From Actinomycetes bacterium (GTDB taxonomy: Bacteria > Actinomycetota > Acidimicrobiia > Spongiisociales > JAHEDJ01): 57,645 nt of DNA. Under the pieces are notes generated by a model. The model did not search any database. It saw nothing but the letters and a program-made list of their open reading frames with translations, and was not told the origin of the DNA. A program made the translations under genes and the position numbers. The stretch covers positions 1 through 57,645 of the forward strand of contig JAHEDK010000016.1 of assembly GCA_024641245.1 (NCBI GenBank). Direction: 5' to 3'. Shown here in pieces: positions 1-10,128 of this stretch; position 1 is the first letter of the stretch; the number at the start of each line of letters is the position of its first letter.

Positions 1-130
1 TCAACCGGATCAACCGGATCAACCGGATCAACCGGATCAACCGGATCAACCGGATCAACCGGATCAACCGGATCAACCGGATCAACCGGATCAACCGGAT
101 CAACCGGATCAACCGGATCAACCGGATCAA
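1..130. repeat. 9-bp tandem repeat (TCAACCGGA), 14 copies plus 4 nt
   Basis: Fourteen perfect copies of a 9-bp unit run from the window edge to base 126, followed by four further matching bases. The array probably continues outside the window. Read on the minus strand in the frame of the overlapping gene, each unit encodes Pro-Val-Asp. The perfect nucleotide conservation points to recent slippage or expansion. Confidence 0.97.
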
Positions 131-560
131 GTTTCAGATTCATGTTCGCCTGACTGTGGCCATGGGAGAGGTGAATCGTCACCGTGGCATGGTGGGAACC
201 GGAGACGTCTGCCGCCACGACAACCTCGAGAGCGGTAGTACCACCGGACTCGAGATCCTTAGAGCCGAAACGGCAGTCGACCGATCCTGCCGGTACGCCA
301 CAGTCCCAACCGTCCCCGCCGGCGGTTACCACCGTCAGACTGCCGGGGATCGTTATGGCCACATCGAAACCAGAGATAGGAGTCGGATCGGTGTTGGTGA
401 CGAATACCGTGAACGACCCGGTGCCATCATCCCAGGGCGAGTCAACGACACTCGCCGACAGCGTGAGCGAAGAGAGGGCGGCCAGCGCAGGAAGCGCCGA
501 TCCAACGGTCGCTACCAGGACCATCGCCGTCGCAAGCCAAATGCGGAAGGGCCTAGCCAC
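1..560 (-). CDS. Secreted protein with DUF11/CARDB-like domain and Pro-Val-Asp repeat tail (3' end outside window)
   Basis: I chose a GTG start at 560 because GGGAGG lies 5 nt upstream, and because it gives a signal peptide: basic MARPFR, a hydrophobic core, then a cleavage site near LPALA. It overlaps the last 8 bases of the sensor-kinase gene, so the two are probably co-transcribed and translationally coupled. Residues 30-140 form a beta-rich extracellular-type domain with segments such as GSFTVFVTNTD and GWDCGVPAGSVDC, with two cysteines that could form a disulfide. This resembles DUF11/CARDB-like Ig folds. From residue 145 the chain becomes uninterrupted PVD tripeptides, which run off the window. 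Such repeats may form an extended wall-spanning stalk (inference). The function is unknown. Confidence 0.8.
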   Translation of the reverse strand, partial: MARPFRIWLATAMVLVATVGSALPALAALSSLTLSASVVDSPWDDGTGSFTVFVTNTDPTPISGFDVAITIPGSLTVVTAGGDGWDCGVPAGSVDCRFGSKDLESGGTTALEVVVAADVSGSHHATVTIHLSHGHSQANMNLKLDPVDPVDPVDPVDPVDPVDPVDPVDPVDPVDPVDPVDPVDPV

Positions 561-1929
561 TTCGGCCTCCCGTGAGCGCCTCGTCATCCGGTTGCAGGGC
601 GTTGACGTCGGGCGCCTTCAGGAGTTCGAGCACGAACCGAGTGTCCTCGCCTCGCTCGTATCTGATGTCGCCGCCCATCCTCCTGGCTAGATCTCGAGCG
701 ACGGCTAGTCCGAGACCGACGCTACCGACGAGCAGTGGCTGGTCCCCCTTATGCACGAATCGCTCGAACAGCTTGGGCTCCATCGCAGACGAAACACCGC
801 TTCCGTGATCGATGACGGCTATCTCGACGGTTTCCCCGGTGGGTATGACGCGAACGCGCAACGGCGGCTCTCCGTGATTGGTGGCGTTGGCGAGCAGGCT
901 TCGCAGAAGGTGCCGTAGCCGGAGTGGATCGGCGAGCACCCGCAGGCTCGGGCAATACACCGTGATACTGGACCCGTAGCGCTCGAACGCGGGAATGACG
1001 GCATTGATCTCTGAAGACAGATCGAGAGCTTCTATCTCGATGGAGAGGGAGCCCGAATCGAGCCGGGATGCAACGAGGAGATCGTCAACCATCCGGCTCA
1101 ACTCAGCCGCCTGACCAATGATCAGATTGACCAGTTCCAGACCGGTAACCGGGTCGAACAGCGACCCCTCCTCGAGCACATGCGCGAAGCCGGAGATACC
1201 CGTCAGCGGAGTGCGGAGTTCGTGAGAGACGTGCGACAGGAACTCATCCTTGGCGCGGAACGCATCTTCACCTGCGGCTCGCCATGCATCTGCGGCCGAT
1301 TTCCGAAGCTGGCGGCGGGCGAGCATCCGGTAACCCCCCAACAAGGCCACCGGGATACCAAGTGCGACGAGGAACGCGGCGGCGGTTGCCACCGCGCCGG
1401 CCTGATCGCCAACCGCGGCGATAGCGTCGAGTTCGACGGACCGTCTGTTCGCAAGGGCGGTCATGGCCGTATCGTGGGCGCCGGCCACTTCGGCCGTCGC
1501 GGCCGCCTTCGCTCCGGCCAGGTTGCCGGAATCGAGGGTATCGAGCATTGCGAAAGCCGCCCCTGTGTACCGGCCGATGGCCGACCGCTCGTCAGCTCCA
1601 AGGTCGACGGCGGCGGCCTCGAGGGATCCGAGTCGCTGCCTGGCGGCATCGAGGGCGACTGCAGCCGAATCAGCGTCTGCAATTCCTGCGGTCACGTCGA
1701 CCGCCAGCAGAAGCGCGTCGCCGACCAGCACATGAGCCACCTCTGCATGTGCCAGCGCCTGGTCCACCACATCGAGCGTGAGGGATCGCTCGGCAACGGC
1801 AGAGGCGCCAACAGACCGGGACATGAGGAAGGCGAACGCACCGAGAAGTGCAACGACAAGGGCAGCAATACCCAAAATGCTCCGTCGTCCGCGATACAGA
1901 TCCCTCATACGGTTAAATCGGCACCACAT
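553..1929 (-). CDS. Membrane-bound sensor histidine kinase
   Basis: A 458-residue kinase with a transmembrane helix at about 18-37, an extracytoplasmic, largely helical Ala-rich region (40-178) and a second helix at about 180-200. The HisKA H-box is FLSHVSHELRTPL (His236). The ATPase domain has an N-box with Asn348 and Asn351, a G1 box DHGSG (374-378) and a G2 box GSVGLGLA. All catalytic boxes look intact. The helical sensor region resembles four-helix-bundle input domains. No response regulator is adjacent; the downstream overlapping gene encodes a secreted PVD-repeat protein. The start is uncertain: Met8 (base 1908) is an alternative, and neither start has a clear Shine-Dalgarno sequence. 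Confidence 0.9.
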   Translation of the reverse strand: MWCRFNRMRDLYRGRRSILGIAALVVALLGAFAFLMSRSVGASAVAERSLTLDVVDQALAHAEVAHVLVGDALLLAVDVTAGIADADSAAVALDAARQRLGSLEAAAVDLGADERSAIGRYTGAAFAMLDTLDSGNLAGAKAAATAEVAGAHDTAMTALANRRSVELDAIAAVGDQAGAVATAAAFLVALGIPVALLGGYRMLARRQLRKSAADAWRAAGEDAFRAKDEFLSHVSHELRTPLTGISGFAHVLEEGSLFDPVTGLELVNLIIGQAAELSRMVDDLLVASRLDSGSLSIEIEALDLSSEINAVIPAFERYGSSITVYCPSLRVLADPLRLRHLLRSLLANATNHGEPPLRVRVIPTGETVEIAVIDHGSGVSSAMEPKLFERFVHKGDQPLLVGSVGLGLAVARDLARRMGGDIRYERGEDTRFVLELLKAPDVNALQPDDEALTGGRSG

Positions 1930-2020
1930 GGGCCGATCGGGAGGACCATTCAGAAACTACCCGTAAGAACTAGTCACTCCTGGTGGCCAGAATCTCACAT
2001 CGCGTGAATGAGGCTGGTGG

Positions 2021-3517
2021 TCATTCGACCCAGTCGAGGGAACGTTGAACGGCCTTCCGCCAGGCGCCGATAAGGCCCAATCGTCGGTCGTCGTCCATCG
2101 CGGGTTGCCAAGATCTCCCCACGCCCCAATTCGCCTTCAAGTCGGCGAGGTTGGACCAGAAACCGACTGCCAGACCGGCCGCGTAGGCGGCGCCGAGTGC
2201 GGTGGTCTCAGCAACCACCGGACGAACCACCGGCACTTCGACGATGTCGGCCTGGAACTGCATCAACAAGTCATTGCCCGTCATGCCGCCATCGACCTTG
2301 AGGCTTCTCAATTCGACTCCGCTATCGGCGCGCATCGCATCGAGCACCTCGAGGGTCTGAAATGCGGTCGCTTCAAGTGCGGCGCGAGCCACATGTGCCT
2401 TCGTTGCGAATCGGGTCAGCCCCGCAACCACACCTCTGGCATCGCTCCGCCAGTACGGGGCAAACAGGCCGCTGAACGCCGGAACGAAGTAGACGCCGCC
2501 GTTGTCGTCGACACTGAGTGCGAGGGCCTCCACATCCGCTGAGTTCTCGATGATTCCCAGGTTGTCACGCAACCATTGCACCAGCGCCCCGGCGATCGCG
2601 ATCGATCCCTCTAGGGCATAGACGGCCGGTTGATGGCCTATCTGGTAGGCGACGGTTGTTAGCAATCCACTGGCCGAACGGACGGGTGTCGTGCCCGTAT
2701 TGAGGAGCATAAAACATCCCGTGCCGTAGGTGTTCTTGGCGTCGCCCGGCTCAAAACAGGTCTGGCCGAAGAGGGCGGCCTGCTGATCACCGAGGATCCC
2801 ACCTACCGGCACACCGTCGAGAGTTCCCGCCGCCGTACCGAACATCCCGGCCGATGGGCGAATCTCGGGCAACATGGAGCAAGGAATCCGCATGGCCTCG
2901 AGCAGTTCATCGTCCCACCGAAGCGTCTCGAGGCTCATCAGCATGGTCCGACTGGCGTTCGTGACGTCCGTCAGATGCAAGCCCCCATCAATCCCGCCGG
3001 TGAGATTCCACAACACCCAGGAATCGACGGTCCCGAACAGGGCATCACCCGACTCGCCCCGGGCGCGAAGACCTTCGACGTTGTCCAGCAACCAGGTGAG
3101 CTTCGGTCCGGCGAAGTAGGTCGCCAATGGCAGGCCGGTCTTGGCGCGGAATCTACCCTGGCCCTCTCCGCCCCCAAGGTCGGCAACGAGTCCGGCAGTC
3201 CGCGTGTCCTGCCAGACGACGGCGTTGTGGAGCGGTTGCCCGGTGGTGCGATCCCACACCACGACGGTCTCCCGCTGATTCGTGATGCCGACGGCAGCCA
3301 GGTCCGTCCTGGTCAAGCCGGCCTTGGACAACCCCACATCGATCACCTCGAACATCCGATCCCGGATCTCGACGGGGTCGTGCTCTACCCAACCGGGTTG
3401 GGGATAGATCTGACGGTGCTCCTTCTGGTCGAGCGCAACGACGTTGCCATCGTGATCGAACACCATGAAACGGGTGCTGGTGGTGCCGGAGTCCAGTGCG
3501 CCTATGTAGTCAGCCAT
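2021..3517 (-). CDS. glpK: Glycerol kinase
   Basis: ATP-dependent phosphorylation of glycerol to sn-glycerol 3-phosphate in the cytoplasm. The 498-residue length is typical of the FGGY family. The N-terminal phosphate-binding segment [10 protein letters not shown], the GWVEHDP motif, [10 protein letters not shown] and the late [14 protein letters not shown] segment are all present. No glpF or glpD lies beside it, so it appears to be a single-gene unit. The start ATG at 3517 gives the family-typical N-terminus; no strong ribosome binding site is visible. Confidence 0.97.
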   Translation of the reverse strand: MADYIGALDSGTTSTRFMVFDHDGNVVALDQKEHRQIYPQPGWVEHDPVEIRDRMFEVIDVGLSKAGLTRTDLAAVGITNQRETVVVWDRTTGQPLHNAVVWQDTRTAGLVADLGGGEGQGRFRAKTGLPLATYFAGPKLTWLLDNVEGLRARGESGDALFGTVDSWVLWNLTGGIDGGLHLTDVTNASRTMLMSLETLRWDDELLEAMRIPCSMLPEIRPSAGMFGTAAGTLDGVPVGGILGDQQAALFGQTCFEPGDAKNTYGTGCFMLLNTGTTPVRSASGLLTTVAYQIGHQPAVYALEGSIAIAGALVQWLRDNLGIIENSADVEALALSVDDNGGVYFVPAFSGLFAPYWRSDARGVVAGLTRFATKAHVARAALEATAFQTLEVLDAMRADSGVELRSLKVDGGMTGNDLLMQFQADIVEVPVVRPVVAETTALGAAYAAGLAVGFWSNLADLKANWGVGRSWQPAMDDDRRLGLIGAWRKAVQRSLDWVE

Positions 3518-3546
3518 GGCCCAAGGCTATCGGTTCGGGAGCGCCA

Positions 3547-4710
3547 TCACGATGCAGGTCGGGTCTCCTCCAGGTTGCCACGCCGGATCCAAAGGCCACG
3601 CGCCACCCAGACGGATGCCAGTGCGAGTGCCAGGGCGAGCGCGTCCGCCAGTATTCGCGGCCCGATCCAACCCCACACCCAGAGCGGGTACACGGCGAGT
3701 GCCAGCAGGGCACCGACGACGAGGATCGTGACCAGCACGAGCCAATCGAACAGTGTCAGCGGCCACTTACCGATCTGATCTCTGGCGGCAATTGCACCCG
3801 AGCCAAGGACGATCAGGCCGATCACGGTCATTACGATGCCGAAACTGAAGTCGCGGTGGGACATCTCGACTGCCGCCCCTCCGATGGCGACTCCTATGCC
3901 GAGGAATCCGCCCACCAGGATTTCGGCGATGTCGCAGTATCGACCGCTGCACCAGATCGCCAGTCCGATCAACGGAAGTAGCGCGACTAGGAAAAGGAGG
4001 GCGGCGGAGCGAAGCCCGAGTCCCTGTGCGAAGTGCCATACCGCAACGGTGCCGGCCCATCCGACGAACGAGGCGAACGTTGCGCGGGCGACCTCTGATC
4101 GATCGTGAAAACCGAACACAACCGCGATGCCGACGAGGGCCAGGGCCGTCGCCAGCAACTCCGGAACAAGATAGACATCGGCGAGTCCGGCGTCGTCTCG
4201 GGCGGGTTGCGTGTATACATCCCGTACCCAGTTGCCGGCCTCGTCAAGCCCCATGACTCCGTCCGGCCCGGCCGCGACGACGAGCTGCCACCGACTGCCT
4301 TCATAGGTTGGCGCAATCCCTGCCAGGTTGAGATCAGCGTGGCCGTCACCGCACAAGCCGGGAAGCTGCCTGGCCAGATAGCTGACGCGCCCCGATGGGT
4401 ACTCCCAGGAGGTGGTCCAGGATTCATCCTCACCTACCTCGATTCCGAGCCGATCGGATCGAATCCGATAGCACTCACCAGAATCGAGACACACCTCATC
4501 GGCGTACTTCGTCCGCTCCCGCGGAAGACTGCGCACCGGCTCCCAGGTGTCGCCATCATCGATAGTGCCAAACAGCGCTCCCGTTGAGTCGATCACGATG
4601 AACCCGTCGGCATGGGTGAACACCTTCCACGCTCCGGACCCGAAACAGATGGCGGCTACGTTGGAGATGCCCATCAGGGCGATTGCCACCAGGAGAAGGC
4701 GACCCCTCAT
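3547..4710 (-). CDS. Hypothetical membrane protein with exported N-terminal half
   Basis: A 387-residue protein. Residues 1-25 are a signal peptide or anchor. Residues 30-165 contain short segments such as GTIDDGDTWEPV and GLDEAGNWVRDV that resemble BNR/Asp-box beta-propeller blades, with four cysteines. The C-terminal half (about 185-370) has around six hydrophobic helices. The start codon overlaps the pth stop by 4 bp (ATGA), so it is translationally coupled to pth. I do not recognise a family, and the propeller resemblance is weak. Confidence 0.8.
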   Translation of the reverse strand: MRGRLLLVAIALMGISNVAAICFGSGAWKVFTHADGFIVIDSTGALFGTIDDGDTWEPVRSLPRERTKYADEVCLDSGECYRIRSDRLGIEVGEDESWTTSWEYPSGRVSYLARQLPGLCGDGHADLNLAGIAPTYEGSRWQLVVAAGPDGVMGLDEAGNWVRDVYTQPARDDAGLADVYLVPELLATALALVGIAVVFGFHDRSEVARATFASFVGWAGTVAVWHFAQGLGLRSAALLFLVALLPLIGLAIWCSGRYCDIAEILVGGFLGIGVAIGGAAVEMSHRDFSFGIVMTVIGLIVLGSGAIAARDQIGKWPLTLFDWLVLVTILVVGALLALAVYPLWVWGWIGPRILADALALALALASVWVARGLWIRRGNLEETRPAS

Positions 4711-5279
4711 GGGGCTTGCCGCAACGAGGCCATCTCGACCGCGGACTCAGAATCGACCAGGAACCGTTCGACCACATCGGCGGAGTCTCGAACCAGGATG
4801 TCGACCTCTGCGCGTTCGGACTTCGCGAATGTGCGGAGAACGAAGTCGGCAGGATCCATCCGGCCGGGTGGGCGGCCGACGCCAACCTTGAGCCGCCAGA
4901 ACTCCCTCGAAGCCGTTGAGCCCACAATCGACTTGATGCCGTTGTGCCCACCAGTTCCACGCCCGGCATGGAGCCGGAGTCGGGCAAAGGCCAGGTCGAT
5001 GTCATCATGAACGACAAGGAGATCGCCGATTTCTGCCTTGAAGTACCGAAGCGCGGCGACGACCACCGGCCCCGACTCGTTCATGAAGGTGAACGGCTTG
5101 ACCAGGACCACACCCCGACCCTCGGCCGGGTGGCTGGAGACCTCCGCGCTGACCCGGGACGGAGCGTTCTTGAATGGGGCCTCCCAGCGCTCCGAGAGGA
5201 TGTCGACAACTTCTGCACCCACATTGTGGCGTGTGCCTTCGTACTTCCGACCGGGATTGCGGAGCCCGACAACCACCAC
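4707..5279 (-). CDS. pth: Peptidyl-tRNA hydrolase
   Basis: Hydrolyses the ester bond of peptidyl-tRNA released from stalled ribosomes. The family motifs are present: GLRNPGRKYEGTRHNVG (catalytic His), FTFMNESG, VVHDDIDL (Asp) and GRGTGGHNGIKSI (Asn). The open frame runs about 110 codons further upstream, but that part is antisense-free overlap with rplY in another frame and unlike any Pth. I therefore start at GTG 5279, which gives 190 residues, the normal length. It lies 22 nt downstream of rplY, and rplY-pth is a common bacterial pair. The adjacent GTG at 5276 is an equally possible start. Confidence 0.93.
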   Translation of the reverse strand: MVVVGLRNPGRKYEGTRHNVGAEVVDILSERWEAPFKNAPSRVSAEVSSHPAEGRGVVLVKPFTFMNESGPVVVAALRYFKAEIGDLLVVHDDIDLAFARLRLHAGRGTGGHNGIKSIVGSTASREFWRLKVGVGRPPGRMDPADFVLRTFAKSERAEVDILVRDSADVVERFLVDSESAVEMASLRQAP

Positions 5280-5301
5280 AGGCGGTGTCTGGGAATCGCG
5301 A

Positions 5302-5958
5302 CTACTCGTCGCTGCTCTCCTCAGCCGCAGCACTCTCGGCACCCTCTTCACCTTCCGCCCCTTCTGCGAGGCCTTCCTCTTCCTCTTCTTCGGCAACGAC
5401 CGCGGCGGGAATGACCACAGTGACCACCGGTGCGTCGGGATCGTCGAGATACTCAACACCCGGCAGGACCGGAAGGTCCGAGACCTTGGCCGTGTCGCCG
5501 ATTTCGAGGTCACTGATGTCGAGGGAGATGAAGGAAGGGATCTCTTGCGGCAGGGCCTCGATTTCGACGGAGTTGCGGAGCGTTTCGATGATGGCGCCGC
5601 CCTCGCGAACACCGACGGGCTCTCCCTCGAAGTGGATCTGCACGTCGGCGTTGACCTTCTCGGTAAGCGAGATAGCGAGAAAGTCGACGTGGTAATACTC
5701 AGAGCGGAACGGGTGGCGCTGGATTTCTTTCGCCATCGTCAGGAGGTTGGCGCCGCCCTCGATGTCAAGGGTGATCAGCGCGTTCATACCAGCCTCGGTG
5801 TGGAGGATCGAGTAGAGATCCCGGGCATTCACCGCGACGGAAACCGGTTCGCCGTCGCGTCCGTATACGGTGGCAGGTACGAGGCCTTCGCCGCGCATCC
5901 GGCGCGCAGGTCGGCTACCCGTTGGGCGACCGGTCTCGGCGCGCAGGGTGAGTTCCAT
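5302..5958 (-). CDS. rplY: 50S ribosomal protein bL25, Ctc (TL5) form
   Basis: Binds 5S rRNA in the large subunit. It has 218 residues: an N-terminal L25 domain (MELTLRAETGRPTGSRPARR onward), a C-terminal TL5/Ctc beta domain (about 95-185, including a GVREGGAIIE-like segment) and a strongly acidic Glu/Ala tail. The start is supported by AAGGAG about 8 nt upstream of the ATG. It heads the rplY-pth-membrane protein operon. The palindromic repeat pair ends 76 nt upstream, so that repeat lies in or near its promoter region. Confidence 0.97.
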   Translation of the reverse strand: MELTLRAETGRPTGSRPARRMRGEGLVPATVYGRDGEPVSVAVNARDLYSILHTEAGMNALITLDIEGGANLLTMAKEIQRHPFRSEYYHVDFLAISLTEKVNADVQIHFEGEPVGVREGGAIIETLRNSVEIEALPQEIPSFISLDISDLEIGDTAKVSDLPVLPGVEYLDDPDAPVVTVVIPAAVVAEEEEEEGLAEGAEGEEGAESAAAEESSDE

Positions 5959-6033
5959 GAGGTGACTCCTTGGGGAAAAGGGGGACGTGCCATTATGCCT
6001 GCGACAACCGCAAGAGGCAAAGCGCGCCTGGAT

Positions 6034-6142
6034 ATTCTCCGCAATGCTATGGCGCGTGGCAATACACAGTATTGCCGAGAAAGGTCCCGGCGTTTTCTCC
6101 GCAATGCTATGGCGCGTGGCAATACGAAGTATTGCCGAGAAG
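6034..6142. repeat. Palindromic repeat pair A (two 49-bp units, 11-bp spacer)
   Basis: Units at 6034-6082 and 6094-6142 are near-identical. Each begins TTTCTCCGCAATGC (first base differs in unit 1) and ends GTATTGCCGAGAA. The two ends are imperfect inverted repeats, about 15 of 18 positions pairing, around a GCGCG-containing loop. A second, inner palindrome GGCAATAC/GTATTGCC lies in the right half of unit 1. The pair abuts the stop codon of the DUF559 gene, with 2 nt between. The same element occurs at 7101-7209 and, in diverged form, at 24292-24387. Confidence 0.95.
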
Positions 6143-6144
6143 CG

Positions 6145-7056
6145 TCAGTTGAGGGACCTGACGAGATCGGCGATCACCCGTTCTGGGTATTTGCGCAGGT
6201 CCTGCGCGGTGTAGCGGAGGACGCGATACCCCGCCATCAGAAGGCGATTCTGACGATTCCGATCGCGAACGAACGCATCCGGGCCGCTGTGAAATCGATA
6301 TCCATCGAGTTCGATCACCAGGCGCCGCTCGGGATAGGCGAAGTCGGCGCGACCCAGAAACATCCCACGTTCGTCCCTGATCTCGAACTGCGGAGTCGGC
6401 ACCGGAAGAAGAGCCCGGTCAACGATTCGCCGGAACTCGTCTTCTAGGGCACTCTCGTTCTCACCCGCCCATCTCGCACGGCCCTCCACCAGATCGCGTA
6501 ACAAGCCAACACCGGCGCGGCCCTGCCGGCCGATGTCTGCCAGGAGGATCTCGAACTCATTGAGCGTCGCAAGACCATCTCGCAGTGTCTGGTTGAAAGC
6601 TCCGACGGCCAACCGAGGAGCGTTCGCGCCCAGGTCGACGACGGTCCTCGCCGGGACGGTGGTTGGAACGCCGCGAACCTCGGTGACATGGTGAGGCGCG
6701 AGATCTGATGAACGATGAACGTGATAGGGCTTCGACCGCCACCGTCCGGGTTGAGTCGTGACGTGCGGCACCGCCGGAGGTCGATTCAGTAGACCCCACA
6801 GATATGCGGCCGACTGATGGGACACCACCGTTTCGCCGGCGACGCCAAGTACCGCCGTCATCAGTGCCCGCTCAGGGGATGGAGCAGCCGACCTGGCACG
6901 AAAGACACCTCGATCTACCCGGACCAACGCACCGCTACGAAGCCGGTTCGCAATCACACCTGCGTTGACGCCTGCTTCGATGAGTTGCCTGCGACTGATG
7001 ACTCCATGCTGGGCGGCGACCAGGTCATCGACTGCCCTTCCAAGTCCACGATCCAT
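6145..7056 (-). CDS. AbiEi-like winged-helix / DUF559 (Vsr-type) endonuclease-like protein
   Basis: A 303-residue protein. Residues 8-50 (QHGVISRRQLIEAG, then a GALVRVDRGVFR wing) match the winged-helix domain of AbiEi-family antitoxins. The middle contains the SHQSAAYLWGLL-type AbiEi segment. The C-terminal third is a DUF559 domain related to very-short-patch-repair and restriction-like nucleases: RADFAYPERRLVIELDG, then H, RDRNRQN and the VLRYTAQDL strand. Putative metal ligands D, E and H are present. Single-gene AbiEi-DUF559 proteins are common in Actinobacteria; their role is unclear. The start is uncertain. ATG 7056 gives the usual N-terminus. ATG 7098 is in frame and has GGAG supplied by the adjacent palindromic repeat. 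The gene sits exactly between two repeat pairs. Confidence 0.85.
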   Translation of the reverse strand: MDRGLGRAVDDLVAAQHGVISRRQLIEAGVNAGVIANRLRSGALVRVDRGVFRARSAAPSPERALMTAVLGVAGETVVSHQSAAYLWGLLNRPPAVPHVTTQPGRWRSKPYHVHRSSDLAPHHVTEVRGVPTTVPARTVVDLGANAPRLAVGAFNQTLRDGLATLNEFEILLADIGRQGRAGVGLLRDLVEGRARWAGENESALEDEFRRIVDRALLPVPTPQFEIRDERGMFLGRADFAYPERRLVIELDGYRFHSGPDAFVRDRNRQNRLLMAGYRVLRYTAQDLRKYPERVIADLVRSLN

Positions 7057-7100
7057 GGGATGGAGATACCACAAACGCGCTTGCTGCGGAAGACCCATGG

Positions 7101-7209
7101 TTTCTCCGCAATGCAATGGCGCGTGGCAATACACAGCATTGCCGAGAAACACCTATGTCGTTTCTCCGCAATGCAATAGCGCGTGGCAATACACAGTATT
7201 GCCGAGAAA
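7101..7209. repeat. Palindromic repeat pair B (two 49-bp units, 11-bp spacer)
   Basis: Units at 7101-7149 and 7161-7209 have the same orientation and the same 60-bp period as pair A. They differ from pair A at a few positions, for example GCAATGCAATGG in place of GCAATGCTATGG. They fill the gap between the DUF559 gene's upstream ATG (7098) and the Nudix stop (7215). The similarity extends past the units: the spacer starts CACCT and the sequence after unit 2 also starts CACCT, so the pair looks like a 60-bp duplication. Confidence 0.95.
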
Positions 7210-7214
7210 CACCT

Positions 7215-7745
7215 TCAGTCGAGGCCAACCAGGTCACGAGTCATTCTGGCCGTGGCGCCCCACAAGATCTCGCCTTCGAGGTCGTAGAACCACACCTTTC
7301 GACCGCGCCACAGCTCGAAGCGCCATGCGGATGCGTCGGCAAGTTCCTCGACCCGCGGTAGAAGGACCTTCGCCACCTCGCGTGGCGAAGGCCGCAAATC
7401 GGGGACTCCTTTGAGCCGGCCGACGACCGGCACCACGAAAAGCGAGAACTCCACCGTGTGAATCGTCGGCAAGAACCCCATCAGTTCGACCGTTTCAGGA
7501 TCGATACCGACTTCCTCTTCTGCCTCCCGCAGGGCGGTGGCCACCGGCCCCCCGTCGCCGGGGTCGGGTCGCCCACCGGGGAACGCAATGTGGCCGGCAT
7601 GGGTGGGCATCGTCATCGGGCGCTTCGTCAGGACGACCCGAACATCGCCCGATCCATCCTCAAACAGGGGCACCAGCACCGCGGCGCGGTCTGCGCCGGT
7701 ACCCGGCGACGCGTTTGGGTGAATACCTGGAAGCCGATCCCACAT
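7215..7745 (-). CDS. Nudix hydrolase, coenzyme A pyrophosphatase type
   Basis: Contains the NuCoA signature (LTKRPMTMPTHAGHIAFPGG) immediately before the Nudix box (GGRPDPGD...TALREAEEEVGI), which together define CoA diphosphatases that cleave CoA to phosphopantetheine and 3',5'-ADP. Metal-binding glutamates are present (REAEEE). I use the third in-frame Met (7745); the ATG at 7757 is also possible. The gene is divergent from the GNAT gene with only about 40 bp between starts, so at least one of them probably has a very short leader or none. Confidence 0.9.
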   Translation of the reverse strand: MWDRLPGIHPNASPGTGADRAAVLVPLFEDGSGDVRVVLTKRPMTMPTHAGHIAFPGGRPDPGDGGPVATALREAEEEVGIDPETVELMGFLPTIHTVEFSLFVVPVVGRLKGVPDLRPSPREVAKVLLPRVEELADASAWRFELWRGRKVWFYDLEGEILWGATARMTRDLVGLD

Positions 7746-7784
7746 GCGGCACATCATGGTACGCCCGCGATAGTCTCTAGCGGA

Positions 7785-8405
7785 ATGGAACTAAGTCTGG
7801 ATCCTATTTCAACGGATCGTTTCGTTCTCCGGCCCTTCCGCCGGCGAGACGCCGATGCCCTCTACAGCGCCGTCCGGACCTCCGTCAAAGAACTCCACAT
7901 GTGGCTTCCCTGGGCTCACTTGACCTACGGCCGGGTCGAAGCAAGCCATTTCGTCCGTGAATCCATGAAAGCCTGGCGCGAAACGCGTGCATACGATTAC
8001 AGCATCCGGGACCCCCACGATGAACAGGATCCGCACCTCGGCAACATCTCCATCTGGTTCGTTTCGCGGGGTTTCCGTACCGGAGAGATCGGATACTGGG
8101 TTCGCTCCGACCGTGCCGCTCAGGGCATTGCCACCGAAGTCACGGCCCGGATGGCTCAAGTCGGATTCGAGCAACTGAAAATGCATCGCATCGTATTGCG
8201 CATTGCCGTCGGCAATCGAGGGAGTGAACGCGTTGCCGAGAAACTCCACTTCGTCCGGGAAGGGATTCTTCGAGAAGAGCTGAAAGTACGCGGCACCTGG
8301 CTCGACCACACCGTCTACAGCATGCTGGACCACGAGTACAGCAAACATCACCAGGAGATCGCCGATATCGTTGCCGGAGCGCGGCTACCCGTCGAAGACG
8401 CCTGA
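7785..8405 (+). CDS. GNAT acetyltransferase, RimJ/RimL type
   Basis: 206 residues with the RimJ/RimL layout: DRFVLRPFRRRDADALY, a central GEIGYWVRSDRAAQGIATEV acetyl-CoA loop region, and the C-terminal NRGSERVAEKLHFVREGILRE motif typical of ribosomal-protein N-acetyltransferase-like enzymes. The open frame extends further upstream over the Nudix gene, but that part has no GNAT similarity, so I start at ATG 7785. Specificity cannot be read from sequence. A strong hairpin terminator follows the stop codon. Confidence 0.9.
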   Translation: MELSLDPISTDRFVLRPFRRRDADALYSAVRTSVKELHMWLPWAHLTYGRVEASHFVRESMKAWRETRAYDYSIRDPHDEQDPHLGNISIWFVSRGFRTGEIGYWVRSDRAAQGIATEVTARMAQVGFEQLKMHRIVLRIAVGNRGSERVAEKLHFVREGILREELKVRGTWLDHTVYSMLDHEYSKHHQEIADIVAGARLPVEDA

Positions 8406-8417
8406 GCACGGCGACGC

Positions 8418-8449
8418 GCAGCAGGGGCCCGAAGGCCCCTGCTGCTTTT
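8418..8449 (+). terminator. Rho-independent terminator after the GNAT gene
   Basis: A perfect 12-bp GC-rich stem (8418-8429 with 8434-8445) closes a CGAA loop and is followed by TTTT on the plus strand. It lies in the 71-bp convergent gap between the GNAT gene and groEL, so the stem may also stop groEL transcription, although no T-run exists on that strand. Confidence 0.9.
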
Positions 8450-8476
8450 CGATACCCGGTACTCAGATATTCGGAC

Positions 8477-10111
<1,635 letters not shown>

Positions 10112-10128
10112 TCAAATCCTCCGTTGTC

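Noticed and set aside
5280..5612. N-terminal extension of Pth by about 110 residues
   Set aside because: The extension is an out-of-frame reading of rplY and makes the protein far longer than any Pth.
5038..6447. Long plus-strand open frame (469 codons) across pth, rplY and the palindromic repeats
   Set aside because: It is antisense to well-supported genes, reads through the repeat units and has no family-like segments; high GC content creates such shadows.
6034..7209. CRISPR-like array, because of the exact 60-bp period of 49-bp repeats
   Set aside because: Only two units per locus, 11-bp spacers, repeats longer than CRISPR repeats and strongly palindromic, and no cas genes.
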